From: a virus
Strand: one strand, 5' to 3'
Virus record (IMG/VR): IMGVR_UViG_3300030328_003329
Coordinates: 1-28,197 of that record
DNA: 28,197 nt
The translations under genes were made by a program, and so were the position numbers. Position 1 is the first letter of the stretch; every line of letters begins with the position of its first letter. This document shows, piece after piece, positions 1 through 8,051 of the stretch. Under the pieces are notes generated by a model. The model made no database searches. It worked only from the letters and a program-made list of their open reading frames with translations, and was not told where the DNA came from.

Positions 1-1184
1 AAAAATTATACAACGCATCCGACGTTACTAAGCGAAACAGAAATGGACAAACAGCGTCTGGACTATATTCTCTTTTTATCCCAATGGAGTGGAACTACGA
101 AGGATTTATTGATGAGCACGGAAGCCCAGTCTTCAATACTCCGAGTAATGACGTCTTTGACCCCCATGGAGAGTTAATAGATATAGGTGTTATAGACAGT
201 TGGCAGAACGAAGCTGATGGTTTAAAAAACGATCAAGACGCGTTAAACGAATTTTATAGACAATTTCCAAGAACTACAGAGCATGCGTTTAGAGATGAGG
301 CAAAAGGTAGTCTTTTTAATTTAGTAAAGATATATGAGCAGATAGATTATAATGAGGAAATGTCTAGGACATTAGGAATTACTAGAGGTAATTTTCAATG
401 GGTAAACGGAATAAAAGACTCAACTGTTATATTTTATCCAGACCCAAAAGGTAGATTTAAAGTAAGTTGGGTACCACCAACAAATATACAAAATAAGGTT
501 GTAATTAAAAATGGTGTTAAATGGCCAGGTAATGAACACATGGGAGCGTTTGGTTGTGACTCTTATGATATATCTGGAACAGTAGATGGTCAAGGTTCAA
601 AAGGTGCATTACACGGTTTAACTAAATTTTCAATGGAAGACGCTCCAGCTAACACGTTCTTTTTAGAGTATTTAGCTAGACCACAAACAGCAGAGATATT
701 TTTTGAAGATGTTTTAATGGCGTTAGTATTTTATGGAATGCCAATACTTGCAGAGAATAACAAACCTCGTCTATTGTATTATTTAAGAAGAAGAGGGTAT
801 AGAGGCTTTAGTATGAATAGGCCTGATAAAATTTGGAACAAATTATCTACTGCAGAGAAAGAAATAGGTGGTATACCAAATTCAAGTGAAGATATAAAAC
901 AAGCTCATGCAGCTGCTATTGAAATGTATATACAAAGCCACGTGGGTATGAATAATGAAGGTCAATTTGGTAATTGTTATTTTAACGATTTGTTAAATGA
1001 CTGGGCTAGATTTGACATAAATAAAAGAACAAAACATGATGCCTCTATTAGTTCTGGTTTAGCTATCATGGCTAACAATAGACACTTGTATAGACCAAAC
1101 GCTAAAATAGAGAAACCAAAACTAAATATAAGCATTGCTAAATATGAAAATAAAGGCAGCGCATCAAAATTAATTAAAAAATAA
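1..1184 (+). CDS. terL: Terminase large subunit, C-terminal part (partial, cut by left edge)
   Basis: This is the motor-nuclease that packages DNA into the prohead; only the end of the ATPase region and the nuclease domain are present. The reading frame is open from base 3 with no stop, so the ATG at 84 is internal. The residues before it (SGLYSLFIP, then NYEGFIDEHG) are typical of phage terminases. Counting from the first full codon at base 3, candidate metal-binding acids of the RNase H-like nuclease are D186 (CDSYD), E251 (AENN) and D346 (HDAS, followed by SGLAIMA, the usual C-terminal helix). The Walker A and B motifs lie upstream of the window. The stop is followed two bases later by the portal gene, the normal order for tailed phages. 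The domain assignment is confident. The three catalytic residues are inferred from motif spacing. Confidence 0.9.
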   Translation, partial: KLYNASDVTKRNRNGQTASGLYSLFIPMEWNYEGFIDEHGSPVFNTPSNDVFDPHGELIDIGVIDSWQNEADGLKNDQDALNEFYRQFPRTTEHAFRDEAKGSLFNLVKIYEQIDYNEEMSRTLGITRGNFQWVNGIKDSTVIFYPDPKGRFKVSWVPPTNIQNKVVIKNGVKWPGNEHMGAFGCDSYDISGTVDGQGSKGALHGLTKFSMEDAPANTFFLEYLARPQTAEIFFEDVLMALVFYGMPILAENNKPRLLYYLRRRGYRGFSMNRPDKIWNKLSTAEKEIGGIPNSSEDIKQAHAAAIEMYIQSHVGMNNEGQFGNCYFNDLLNDWARFDINKRTKHDASISSGLAIMANNRHLYRPNAKIEKPKLNISIAKYENKGSASKLIKK

Positions 1185-1186
1185 AT

Positions 1187-3595
1187 ATGATTGTAAAAAG
1201 TTATTTTCCATCTCAAGTTGTAAGTGATATAGAGAAAATGAGCTATGATTACGGTTTGAAAGTGGCTAAAGCTATTGAGGCTGAGTGGTTTCATACCGAA
1301 AGAGGTAGTAATAGATATAAAACTAATCATAACAATTTTCATAATCTAAGGTTATACGCTAGAGGCGAACAATCAATTCAAAAATATAAGGATGAGTTAT
1401 CTATAAACGGTGATTTGTCCTATCTTAATTTAGATTGGAAGCCAGTTCCAATTATACCTAAATTTGTTGATATAGTTGTTAATGGTATTGCCGAGAGAAC
1501 TTATGATATAAAAGCGTATTCTCAAGATCCTTTTGGGGTTAGTCAAAGAACAGAATATATGAAATCTTTGATTAGTGATATGAAAACCAAAGAGCTAAAT
1601 GAATATGTAGAAGAAGCTTTTGGAATTAATTTGTATGAAAATAATCCAGAAACTTTACCAGAAACTGAAGAAGAATTAAATCTACATATGCAACTTACTT
1701 ATAAACAATCAGTTGAATTAGCAGAAGAACAAGCTATTAACGTTTTGTTAGAAGGTAACAATTATGAATTAATTAAAAAAAGGTTTTATTACGATTTAAC
1801 AGTTTTAGGTATTGGAGCTGTAAAAACATCTTTTAATACTTCAGAAGGAGTTGTTGTTAACTATGTTGATCCGCAAGATTTAGTTTATTCTTATACTGAG
1901 TCGCCATATTTTGACGATATATATTACGTGGGTGAGGTAAAGTCTATACCAATAAACGAGCTTGTAAAACAGTTTCCGCATTTACAACAAGAAGATTTAG
2001 AAGATATAGTTAAAAATAAAAACTATCACAAAACAAACTATAATCAAGGTTATAATCAAAGTGAGCAAGACACTAACAAGGTCCAAGTTTTATATTTTAA
2101 TTATAAGACGTACATGAACGAAGTTTACAAAGTAAAAGAAACTGGAACTGGTGCAGATAAAATATTAGCAAAAGATGATACTTTCAATCCGCCTGAAAAT
2201 GCTGATAACTTTGGCAAACTACATAGGTCTATAGAATGTTTGTACGATGGGGCTATGATTTTAGGTAGTGACAAACTGCTTAAATGGGAAATGGCTAAAA
2301 ACATGATGAGACCAAAAAGCGATTTTACTAAAGTTAAAATGAACTACGCTATTGTTGCCCCACGTATGTATAAAGGTCGTATTGAATCATTAGTACAGCG
2401 TATAACTGGTTTTGCTGACATGATACAGCTTACGCATTTAAAACTACAACAAGTATTATCTAGAATGGTTCCAGACGGTGTTTATTTAGATGCTGATGGT
2501 CTTGCTGAAATAGATTTGGGTAATGGAACAAACTATAATCCACAAGAAGCATTAAACATGTTTTTCCAAACTGGTTCTGTTATAGGTAGATCGTTTACTT
2601 CAGAAGGTGATATGAATCCAGGTAAAGTACCTATACAGGAAATACAATCAGGTTCTGGTGGTCAAAAAATGCAATCACTTATAGGTAACTATAATTACTA
2701 TTTACAAATGATTAGGGATGTAACCGGGTTAAATGAGGCTAGAGATGGTAGCATGCCAGACAAAAACGCTCTTGTTGGAATACAAAAAATGGCGGCTGCA
2801 AATTCTAACACTGCCACAAGACATATATTACAAGCTGGTTTATTTTTAACAAAAGAAACTGCAGATTGCTTGTCTCTTAGAATATCTGATATTATAGAAT
2901 ATTCACCAACAAGAGACGCTTTCATTCAAGCTATAGGAACTCATAACGCAGCTACGCTAGAAGAAATGTCAAGTTTACATTTGTATGACTTTGGTATATT
3001 TATAGAATTAATGCCTGATGAAGAAGAAAAAGCTATGTTAGAGAATAATATTCAAATGGCTTTACAACAACAAACTATAGATCTTGAGGACGCTATTGAT
3101 GTTAGAGAAATTAAAAGTGTTAAGTTAGCAAATCAAATATTAAAAATTAGAAGAAAGAAGAAACAAGAGAGAGACCAAATAGTTGCACAGCAAAACATTC
3201 AATCCCAAGCACAGGCCAACATGCAGACGCAGCAAGCTGCCGCGCAATTAGAAGTTCAAAAAGAGCAAGCCAAAATGCAAAGTGAAGCGCAATTAGAACA
3301 AATGAAAGCACAACTTGACGCGCAAAAACAAGCGCAAGAAGTTGAATATAAAAAACAACTTATGCAATTAGAGTTTCAAATGAACATGCAGCTTAAGCAG
3401 TTAGAAACTGAAAACGCTAAAACAAAAGAAAAAGAAAAAGAAGATCGTAAAGATGAAAGAACTAGAATTCAAGCAACTCAACAAAGCGAGATGATTGAAC
3501 AAAGAAAAAGTGAAAAACCACCTAAAAACTTTGAATCCGCAGGTAATGATATATTAGGAGGCGGATTTGATTTAGGTGCGTTTGATCCTAGATAA
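1187..3595 (+). CDS. Portal protein with long Gln-rich coiled-coil C-terminus
   Basis: Portal proteins form the 12-subunit ring at the capsid vertex through which DNA enters and leaves. The call rests on position directly after terL and on a conserved core around residues 180-270 (EEQAINVLLEG, VLGIGAVKTSF, VDPQDLVYSYTES), which looks like portals of crAss-like and marine Bacteroidota phages. At 802 residues it is longer than the P22 portal (725). Residues about 660-775 form a charged, Gln-rich heptad-like helix; a 12-base direct repeat (GCGCAATTAGAA at 3242 and 3287, 45 bases apart) marks an internal 15-residue repeat. Such C-terminal helices can build an internal barrel, as in P22; this role is inferred. 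The start is two bases after the terL stop, consistent with translational coupling. Confidence 0.88.
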   Translation: MIVKSYFPSQVVSDIEKMSYDYGLKVAKAIEAEWFHTERGSNRYKTNHNNFHNLRLYARGEQSIQKYKDELSINGDLSYLNLDWKPVPIIPKFVDIVVNGIAERTYDIKAYSQDPFGVSQRTEYMKSLISDMKTKELNEYVEEAFGINLYENNPETLPETEEELNLHMQLTYKQSVELAEEQAINVLLEGNNYELIKKRFYYDLTVLGIGAVKTSFNTSEGVVVNYVDPQDLVYSYTESPYFDDIYYVGEVKSIPINELVKQFPHLQQEDLEDIVKNKNYHKTNYNQGYNQSEQDTNKVQVLYFNYKTYMNEVYKVKETGTGADKILAKDDTFNPPENADNFGKLHRSIECLYDGAMILGSDKLLKWEMAKNMMRPKSDFTKVKMNYAIVAPRMYKGRIESLVQRITGFADMIQLTHLKLQQVLSRMVPDGVYLDADGLAEIDLGNGTNYNPQEALNMFFQTGSVIGRSFTSEGDMNPGKVPIQEIQSGSGGQKMQSLIGNYNYYLQMIRDVTGLNEARDGSMPDKNALVGIQKMAAANSNTATRHILQAGLFLTKETADCLSLRISDIIEYSPTRDAFIQAIGTHNAATLEEMSSLHLYDFGIFIELMPDEEEKAMLENNIQMALQQQTIDLEDAIDVREIKSVKLANQILKIRRKKKQERDQIVAQQNIQSQAQANMQTQQAAAQLEVQKEQAKMQSEAQLEQMKAQLDAQKQAQEVEYKKQLMQLEFQMNMQLKQLETENAKTKEKEKEDRKDERTRIQATQQSEMIEQRKSEKPPKNFESAGNDILGGGFDLGAFDPR

Positions 3596-3612
3596 CAATT
3601 ATTAATTATTAT

Positions 3613-3635
3613 TATATTATATTATGGCAAAAAAG
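3613..3635 (+). promoter_or_regulatory. AT-rich translation leader, copy A
   Basis: The 11 bases before the scaffold ATG (TATATTATATT) plus the first 12 coding bases (ATGGCAAAAAA...) are identical to those at 6425-6447 ahead of the 270-residue gene. A looser match extends about 12-20 bases further upstream. No Shine-Dalgarno sequence is present. It may be a shared translation initiation region, a phage promoter, or chance similarity in AT-rich DNA. Confidence 0.35.
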
Positions 3636-4820
3636 AAAAAAGAAGAAGTAGTAGAAAAGACTACCGAAGACAACGTAGTAAAAGTTGATCTTAAAAATAA
3701 AAAAGAAGATGATAATATCATTAAGGTAGATTTAAGTAAACCACCAACACCAAAAGAAGAGAAAAATGAAACTACAGAAAAAGTTGCAGAAGACAACACT
3801 GACAACAACAGAGTGGTTGAGCTCGTTGAAGATGCCGACACCACAGAAAAACAAGAAGAAGTACAACCGGAAGCTGAAGCACAAGAAACTCCAGTATTAG
3901 AAGAAGTAACCGAAGAAGAAGTTAAAGATGAAGCAACCGAACTTACAGAAGAACTACTAGATGCTAAAGTAGAAGAAGCAGAAACTGGAAAAGCTTTACC
4001 TGAGAATTTACAGAAAGTTGTAGATTTTATGGAAGATACTGGCGGTACGCTAGAAGACTACGTACGCCTTAATCAAGATTATTCTAGTTATGACGACATG
4101 GCAGTTCTTAGAGAGTACTACAAACAAACAAAATCTCACTTAACAGATGATGAAATTAGTTTTTTAATGGAAGACTCATTTTCATACGATGAAGAAGTAG
4201 ATGAGGAAAGAGAGATTAAAAAGAAAAAAATAGCGTTAAAAGAGCAAGTTGCCAACGCTAAAAGCCACTTAGACGGGCAAAAGTCTAAATACTATGAAGA
4301 AATCAAAGCTGGTTCTAGGTTAACGCCTGAACAACAAAAAGCGATGAACTTCTTTAATAGATACAACAAAGAAAGCGAAGAGAATAAAAAAATAGCGGAA
4401 AAACAAACTAACACTTTTAAATTAAAAACTAAAGAAGTTTTTAACGATAAATTCAAAGGTTTTGAATACAACGTCGGAGATAAGAGATATAGGTTTAATG
4501 TGAAAAATGCTAATGAGGTTAAAGAAACCCAAGGTGATATTAATAATTTTGTCAAGAAGTTCTTGAACGAAAATAATGAAATGTCAGATGCTAAAGGTTA
4601 TCATAAATCTTTATTTACAGCAATGAATCCCGACGCTATTGCTAATCACTTTTATGAGCAAGGTAAAGCTGATGCTATGAAAGAAAGTGTTGCTAAGGCT
4701 AAAAACGTAAGTATGGATCCAAGGCAAGCATTTTCAAATGATAACACTAGCGGTCCTAAAGTAAGAGTGCTTAACGATGATACTTCTCCAACTTTTAAGT
4801 TTAAAATTAAAAATAAATAA
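3624..4820 (+). CDS. Putative head scaffolding protein (acidic, coiled)
   Basis: This 398-residue protein lies between portal and major capsid protein, the usual place for a scaffold. Residues 1-125 are a low-complexity Glu/Lys/Val/Thr-rich region with no hydrophobic core. Residues about 128-200 contain a better conserved helical block (FMEDTGGTLEDYVRLN, EISFLMEDSFSYDEE). A basic and helical stretch follows around 200-260, then a short mixed region, and a positively charged tail (KFKIKNK). Acidic disordered N-terminus, helical middle and basic C-terminus fit a scaffold that binds the coat protein by charge. No protease motif is seen in it or nearby, so how the scaffold is removed is unclear. 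Function is inferred from position and composition. Confidence 0.68.
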   Translation: MAKKKKEEVVEKTTEDNVVKVDLKNKKEDDNIIKVDLSKPPTPKEEKNETTEKVAEDNTDNNRVVELVEDADTTEKQEEVQPEAEAQETPVLEEVTEEEVKDEATELTEELLDAKVEEAETGKALPENLQKVVDFMEDTGGTLEDYVRLNQDYSSYDDMAVLREYYKQTKSHLTDDEISFLMEDSFSYDEEVDEEREIKKKKIALKEQVANAKSHLDGQKSKYYEEIKAGSRLTPEQQKAMNFFNRYNKESEENKKIAEKQTNTFKLKTKEVFNDKFKGFEYNVGDKRYRFNVKNANEVKETQGDINNFVKKFLNENNEMSDAKGYHKSLFTAMNPDAIANHFYEQGKADAMKESVAKAKNVSMDPRQAFSNDNTSGPKVRVLNDDTSPTFKFKIKNK

Positions 4821-4841
4821 CTAATTTAAAATTAAAAAATT

Positions 4842-6344
4842 ATGGCAATTACAGGAGGTAATAATTTGAACAGTGTCTTAGCTCCAACTAAGCAAGCACT
4901 CCAATCAAATTATTTAGATTTAGCGTCCGAATCAGGAAAAGGATGGGCGCAACAATACGTACCAGATCTTATGGAAAAAGAAGCTGAAGTTTTTGGACCA
5001 AGAACTATTTCAGGATTTCTTTCACAAGTAGGAGCTGAAGAAGCGATGACTGCTGACCAAGTTGTTTGGTCTGAGCAAGGTCGTTTACACTTGTCTTACA
5101 AAGGACATATCGCTGATCCTGCACAACAAACTGGAAACAGTAATGCAGAAGGTGGTACTTTCGAAATTGACACTGATATTGATGGCAATGCTTTAGACGC
5201 AACTGCTATTAGTCACGGTGTTAGAGTTAATGATATGGTATTAGTATCTGATGCTAGCGCAACTGCTAGAGGTATTGTTACTGCCGTAGCTCTTGACCAA
5301 ATTAGTATTGCTTTATACGATGCTGGAAATGGGACTGCTACATTTACAAACGCAGGTTTAGCTGCTGGTTCTGGTGATACAGCTACTTTATTAGTTTATG
5401 GTTCTGAATACAAAAAAGGTGATAACTACAACGGCGAAACTTCTAGACAAGCTAACCAGCCAACATTTAAATCTTTTTCTAATAAACCAATTATTATGAA
5501 AGATTACTACGAAGTTTCAGGATCTGATTCTTCTAGAATTGGTTGGGTTGAAGTATCATCTGAAACTGGTCAAGGAGGTTACTTATGGTACTTAAAGGCA
5601 GAGTCTGATACAAGAGCTCGTTTCACTGATTACATTGAAATGGCTATGCTTGAGTCTATTAAAGGTGATGCTGATCAATCTTTAGCTGATACTTTCTTAG
5701 GAGCAACTGGAGATACTTATGGTACTCAAGGTTTATTTGCTGCTATCGAAGATAGAGGTAATGTAACTACTGGTGTTACTGGTGTTAACGCTTCTACTGA
5801 TTTAGCTGAATTTGACGCTATCTTAGCTGAGTTTGATAAGCAAGGTGCTATTGAAGAGTACATGATGTTTGTTAACAGATCAACTAGCTTAGCTATTGAT
5901 GATATGTTAGCTGCTATGAACTCTTACGGAGCTGGTGGTACATCATACGGTGTATTCAGCAATTCTGAAGATATGGCGTTAAATTTAGGTTTCACTGGTT
6001 TCAGAAGAGGTTCTTATGACTTCTATAAGTCTGACTTCAGATACTTAAATGACAAAGCTACAAGAGGAGGTATTAACGATAGAGATACTGTTAATGCAAT
6101 TAGAGGTGTTATGATTCCTGCTGGTACTTCTTCAGTTTATGATCAAACTGTTGGTGCAAGTATGAAAAGACCTTTCTTACATGTTAGATATAGAGCTTCA
6201 CAAACTGACGACCGAAGAATGAAATCTTGGGTTACAGGTTCTGTTGGCGCTGCTACATCTGCTTTAGATGCAATGCAATTACACTTCTTAACTGAAAGAT
6301 GTTTAATTACTCAAGGTGCTAACAATTTCATGTTAATGAAATAA
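4842..6344 (+). CDS. Major capsid protein
   Basis: This is the main shell subunit, presumably of HK97 fold. The N-terminal third (LAPTKQALQSNYLDLASES, then VPDLMEKEAEVFG and VGAEEAMTADQVVWSEQG) and the C-terminal block (RPFLHVRYRAS, then WVTGSVGAATSALDAMQ) match what I know of capsid proteins in crAss-like and uncultured marine phages. Length (500 residues) and position after the scaffold agree. Codon choice differs from neighbours: 11 of 20 Phe codons are TTC, against 1 of 11 in the next gene, a sign of selection for high expression. A strong intrinsic terminator follows the stop. The start at 4842 is preceded only by A/T-rich bases. A Gly-Gly pair at codons 5-6 creates an AGGAGGT inside the gene that probably has no meaning. 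Confidence 0.9.
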   Translation: MAITGGNNLNSVLAPTKQALQSNYLDLASESGKGWAQQYVPDLMEKEAEVFGPRTISGFLSQVGAEEAMTADQVVWSEQGRLHLSYKGHIADPAQQTGNSNAEGGTFEIDTDIDGNALDATAISHGVRVNDMVLVSDASATARGIVTAVALDQISIALYDAGNGTATFTNAGLAAGSGDTATLLVYGSEYKKGDNYNGETSRQANQPTFKSFSNKPIIMKDYYEVSGSDSSRIGWVEVSSETGQGGYLWYLKAESDTRARFTDYIEMAMLESIKGDADQSLADTFLGATGDTYGTQGLFAAIEDRGNVTTGVTGVNASTDLAEFDAILAEFDKQGAIEEYMMFVNRSTSLAIDDMLAAMNSYGAGGTSYGVFSNSEDMALNLGFTGFRRGSYDFYKSDFRYLNDKATRGGINDRDTVNAIRGVMIPAGTSSVYDQTVGASMKRPFLHVRYRASQTDDRRMKSWVTGSVGAATSALDAMQLHFLTERCLITQGANNFMLMK

Positions 6345-6358
6345 GCACTTATTATTTT

Positions 6359-6410
6359 AAAAGGGAGGACGGCATACACGCAAACGTTCTCCGTCTTCCC
6401 TTTTATTTTT
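6359..6410 (+). terminator. Rho-independent terminator after the major capsid gene
   Basis: A 14-base arm (AAAAGGGAGGACGG, 6359-6372) pairs with CCGTCTTCCCTTTT (6391-6404) with one G-U pair. The loop is 18 bases, with a nested ACG/CGT hairpin. A T-rich tail (TTTTATTTTTTATT) follows. It lies 15 bases after the capsid stop and would cap or attenuate the head transcript. Confidence 0.87.
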
Positions 6411-6424
6411 TATTAATTTTATTA

Positions 6425-6447
6425 TATATTATATTATGGCAAAAAAA
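6425..6447 (+). promoter_or_regulatory. AT-rich translation leader, copy B
   Basis: This is the second copy of the leader seen at 3613-3635, with identical bases from TATATTATATT through ATGGCAAAAAA. It sits 20 bases after the capsid terminator, so transcription of the downstream genes must either read through or restart near here. The promoter role is speculative; no TAnnTTTG Bacteroidota -7 element is seen. Confidence 0.35.
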
Positions 6448-7248
6448 CAAGAAAAGGTAGAGGTACCTGTTGTTGAAACACCAGTTGTTGAAACACCAAA
6501 ACCTGAAAAAGTTGAACCTAAAAAACCAAAGTGGGAAGTAAAAGATAGAGTTTATTATTTAAAAGGAAATAAAAAACCTTTATCCTACATGTTAAAATCT
6601 GCTGGTGTATACTGGTTTGACGAAGAAAAACAATTTGAAAGAGAATTAAAATACTGCGAAAATCAAAGAACTTCATTTGTGGATGAAATGGTTGGAGACC
6701 AAAGACTTTCTCATATTATTTTTAGAAACGGCGCTTTGTTTGTACCTAAAAATAAAACAGTTTTACAAAAATTATTATCTTTACACCACCCACATAAAGA
6801 TAGAGTTTATTACGAATGGAAACCAGAGGTTAATGCAGCTGATGAAATAGAAATATTAGAAATGGAAGCTGACGCAATATTAGCGGCTAGAGAAATGGAT
6901 ATTGACATGGCGGAAGCTATTATGCGTGTAGAAAAAGGCTCTGAAGTATCTAAGATGAGTTCTAAAGAGCTTAGAAGAGATTTGTTAGTATTTGCTAGAC
7001 AAAATCCTGCCTTGTTCTTAGAGTTAGCTACTGATGATAATGTTCAACTTAGAAACTTTGGTATCAAAGCTACAGAACTTGGTATTATTAAACTAAGTCA
7101 AGATCAAAGAAACTTTTTATGGGGATCAAACAACAGACCTATAATGACAGTTCCTTTTGATGAGCACCCATACACTGCTTTAGCACATTGGTTTAAAACT
7201 GATGAAGGTATGGAAATCTATTCAAATATAGAAAAACGATTAAACTAA
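6436..7248 (+). CDS. Conserved phage protein of unknown function, next to capsid gene
   Basis: This 270-residue soluble protein has no signal peptide or membrane segment. Residues 1-33 are a Pro/Val/Glu/Lys-rich tail containing a tandem PVVET repeat (two 15-base units at 6466-6495). Residues 35-110 form a mixed domain (KDRVYYLKG, then GVYWFDEEKQFERELKYCENQR). Residues 135-270 appear helical (ILEMEADAILAAREMDIDMAEAIMRVEKG). I do not recognise a function. Its place between capsid and connector genes suggests a virion or assembly role such as capsid decoration or head completion, but this is inference. Its MAKK start and leader resemble those of the scaffold gene. Codon usage returns to the AT-rich norm. 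Confidence 0.7.
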   Translation: MAKKQEKVEVPVVETPVVETPKPEKVEPKKPKWEVKDRVYYLKGNKKPLSYMLKSAGVYWFDEEKQFERELKYCENQRTSFVDEMVGDQRLSHIIFRNGALFVPKNKTVLQKLLSLHHPHKDRVYYEWKPEVNAADEIEILEMEADAILAAREMDIDMAEAIMRVEKGSEVSKMSSKELRRDLLVFARQNPALFLELATDDNVQLRNFGIKATELGIIKLSQDQRNFLWGSNNRPIMTVPFDEHPYTALAHWFKTDEGMEIYSNIEKRLN

Positions 7249-7254
7249 TCAAAC

Positions 7255-7293
7255 TGTAGGAGCGGTCGCTCTTCGGGGCGATCGCAAACTACA
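7255..7293 (+). other. GC-rich RNA hairpin with UUCG tetraloop
   Basis: A 10-bp stem (7262-7271 with 7276-7285, two G-U pairs) is closed by the C(UUCG)G tetraloop. It is extended past a small internal loop by TGTAG (7255-7259) pairing with CTACA (7289-7293). It fills the gap between two genes and lies 10 bases before the next ATG. There is no T-run on either strand, so it is not a standard intrinsic terminator. It could be an mRNA processing, stability or translation-control element. Confidence 0.7.
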
Positions 7294-7303
7294 ATAAAAA
7301 AAT

Positions 7304-8047
7304 ATGGCAGTAATTATAAACGACGTATATCAAAAAGTATTAGCAATAGCTAACAAAGAGCAAAGAGGATATATAACTCCACAGGAGTTTAACTTATTTG
7401 CTAACCAAGCTCAGATGGATATATTTGAGCAATATTTTTATGATTTAAATCAGTTTAATAGAGTAGCAGGCAACGACATGGCTCACGCCGATATGATTGC
7501 TTTATTAAATGAAAAAATTGATCATTTTGAAAAATATAGAGCTGCTGTTGACATGAGCAATGGTAGTGGTGTTGGTATACTACCTGATTATTATAGAATA
7601 GGAAAAGTATTTTATTATGATACTGATGGTAAATATGTTGAAATAGAAAAAATAAATCAAAACGATATACATCATATTCAAAACTCTCCTTTAACAAAAC
7701 CTAACGCAACTAGACCTGTTTATGTAAGATTTTCAGCTGCCGGTGATAATGACACAAACAGAGAAAGGAGAATACAAATATACCCTGTAACAATAACGTC
7801 TAGAGTTCAGTGTAATTATATAGCTAAACCTGCCACTGTAAAATGGACTTATACTGTTAGTGATACTTATAAAGCTTTGTACAATGGTAGTGCTAGTGAT
7901 TTGCAAAATTTTGAATTACACAAATCTGAAGAAAATAATTTAGTAGAAAAAATACTTCAACTTGCTGGTATATCTACTAAAGATTCTGTACTATATCAAG
8001 CGGCTGCTGCAGAAGAACAAAAAAGCATTCAACAAGAAAAACAATAA
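7304..8047 (+). CDS. Ring/connector-type structural protein
   Basis: This 247-residue protein begins with a helical block (QKVLAIANKEQRGYITPQEF, then NLFANQAQMDIFEQYFYDL). That block resembles a family found in crAss-like and marine Bacteroidota phages between capsid and tail genes. Residues about 95-175 are beta-rich (LPDYYRIGKVFYYDTDGKY, then RRIQIYPVTI), and the C-terminus is a Gln/Glu-rich helix (LYQAAAAEEQKSIQQEKQ). In crAss-like virions, proteins from this gene block form rings between portal and tail; the same role is inferred here. It starts just after the UUCG hairpin, and only four bases separate it from the next gene. Confidence 0.68.
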   Translation: MAVIINDVYQKVLAIANKEQRGYITPQEFNLFANQAQMDIFEQYFYDLNQFNRVAGNDMAHADMIALLNEKIDHFEKYRAAVDMSNGSGVGILPDYYRIGKVFYYDTDGKYVEIEKINQNDIHHIQNSPLTKPNATRPVYVRFSAAGDNDTNRERRIQIYPVTITSRVQCNYIAKPATVKWTYTVSDTYKALYNGSASDLQNFELHKSEENNLVEKILQLAGISTKDSVLYQAAAAEEQKSIQQEKQ

Positions 8048-8051
8048 ATAA

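Noticed and set aside
84-86. ATG at 84 as the start of the terminase gene
   Set aside because: The frame is open back to base 3 and the residues encoded before 84 (for example SGLYSLFIP) belong to the terminase family, so the gene begins left of the window.
977-1342. 121-codon open frame on the minus strand across the terminase-portal junction
   Set aside because: It is opposite two well supported genes, reads as apolar low-complexity protein expected from complementing AT-rich codons, and resembles no family I know.
3629-3635. A AAA AAG slippery heptamer at codons 2-4 of the scaffold gene as a programmed frameshift
   Set aside because: The -1 frame meets a TGA within about 20 codons, no stimulating hairpin follows, and a frameshift this early would have no useful product.
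3617-3844. 75-codon Ser/Phe-rich open frame on the minus strand over the scaffold start
   Set aside because: It is the complement of the Glu/Lys-rich scaffold N-terminus; poly-Ser/Phe is the expected artefact.
7278-7285. GCGATCGC as the HIP1 octamer of cyanobacteria, hinting at a cyanophage
   Set aside because: Only one copy was noticed; it is part of the hairpin stem, and the genes and leaders point to Bacteroidota.
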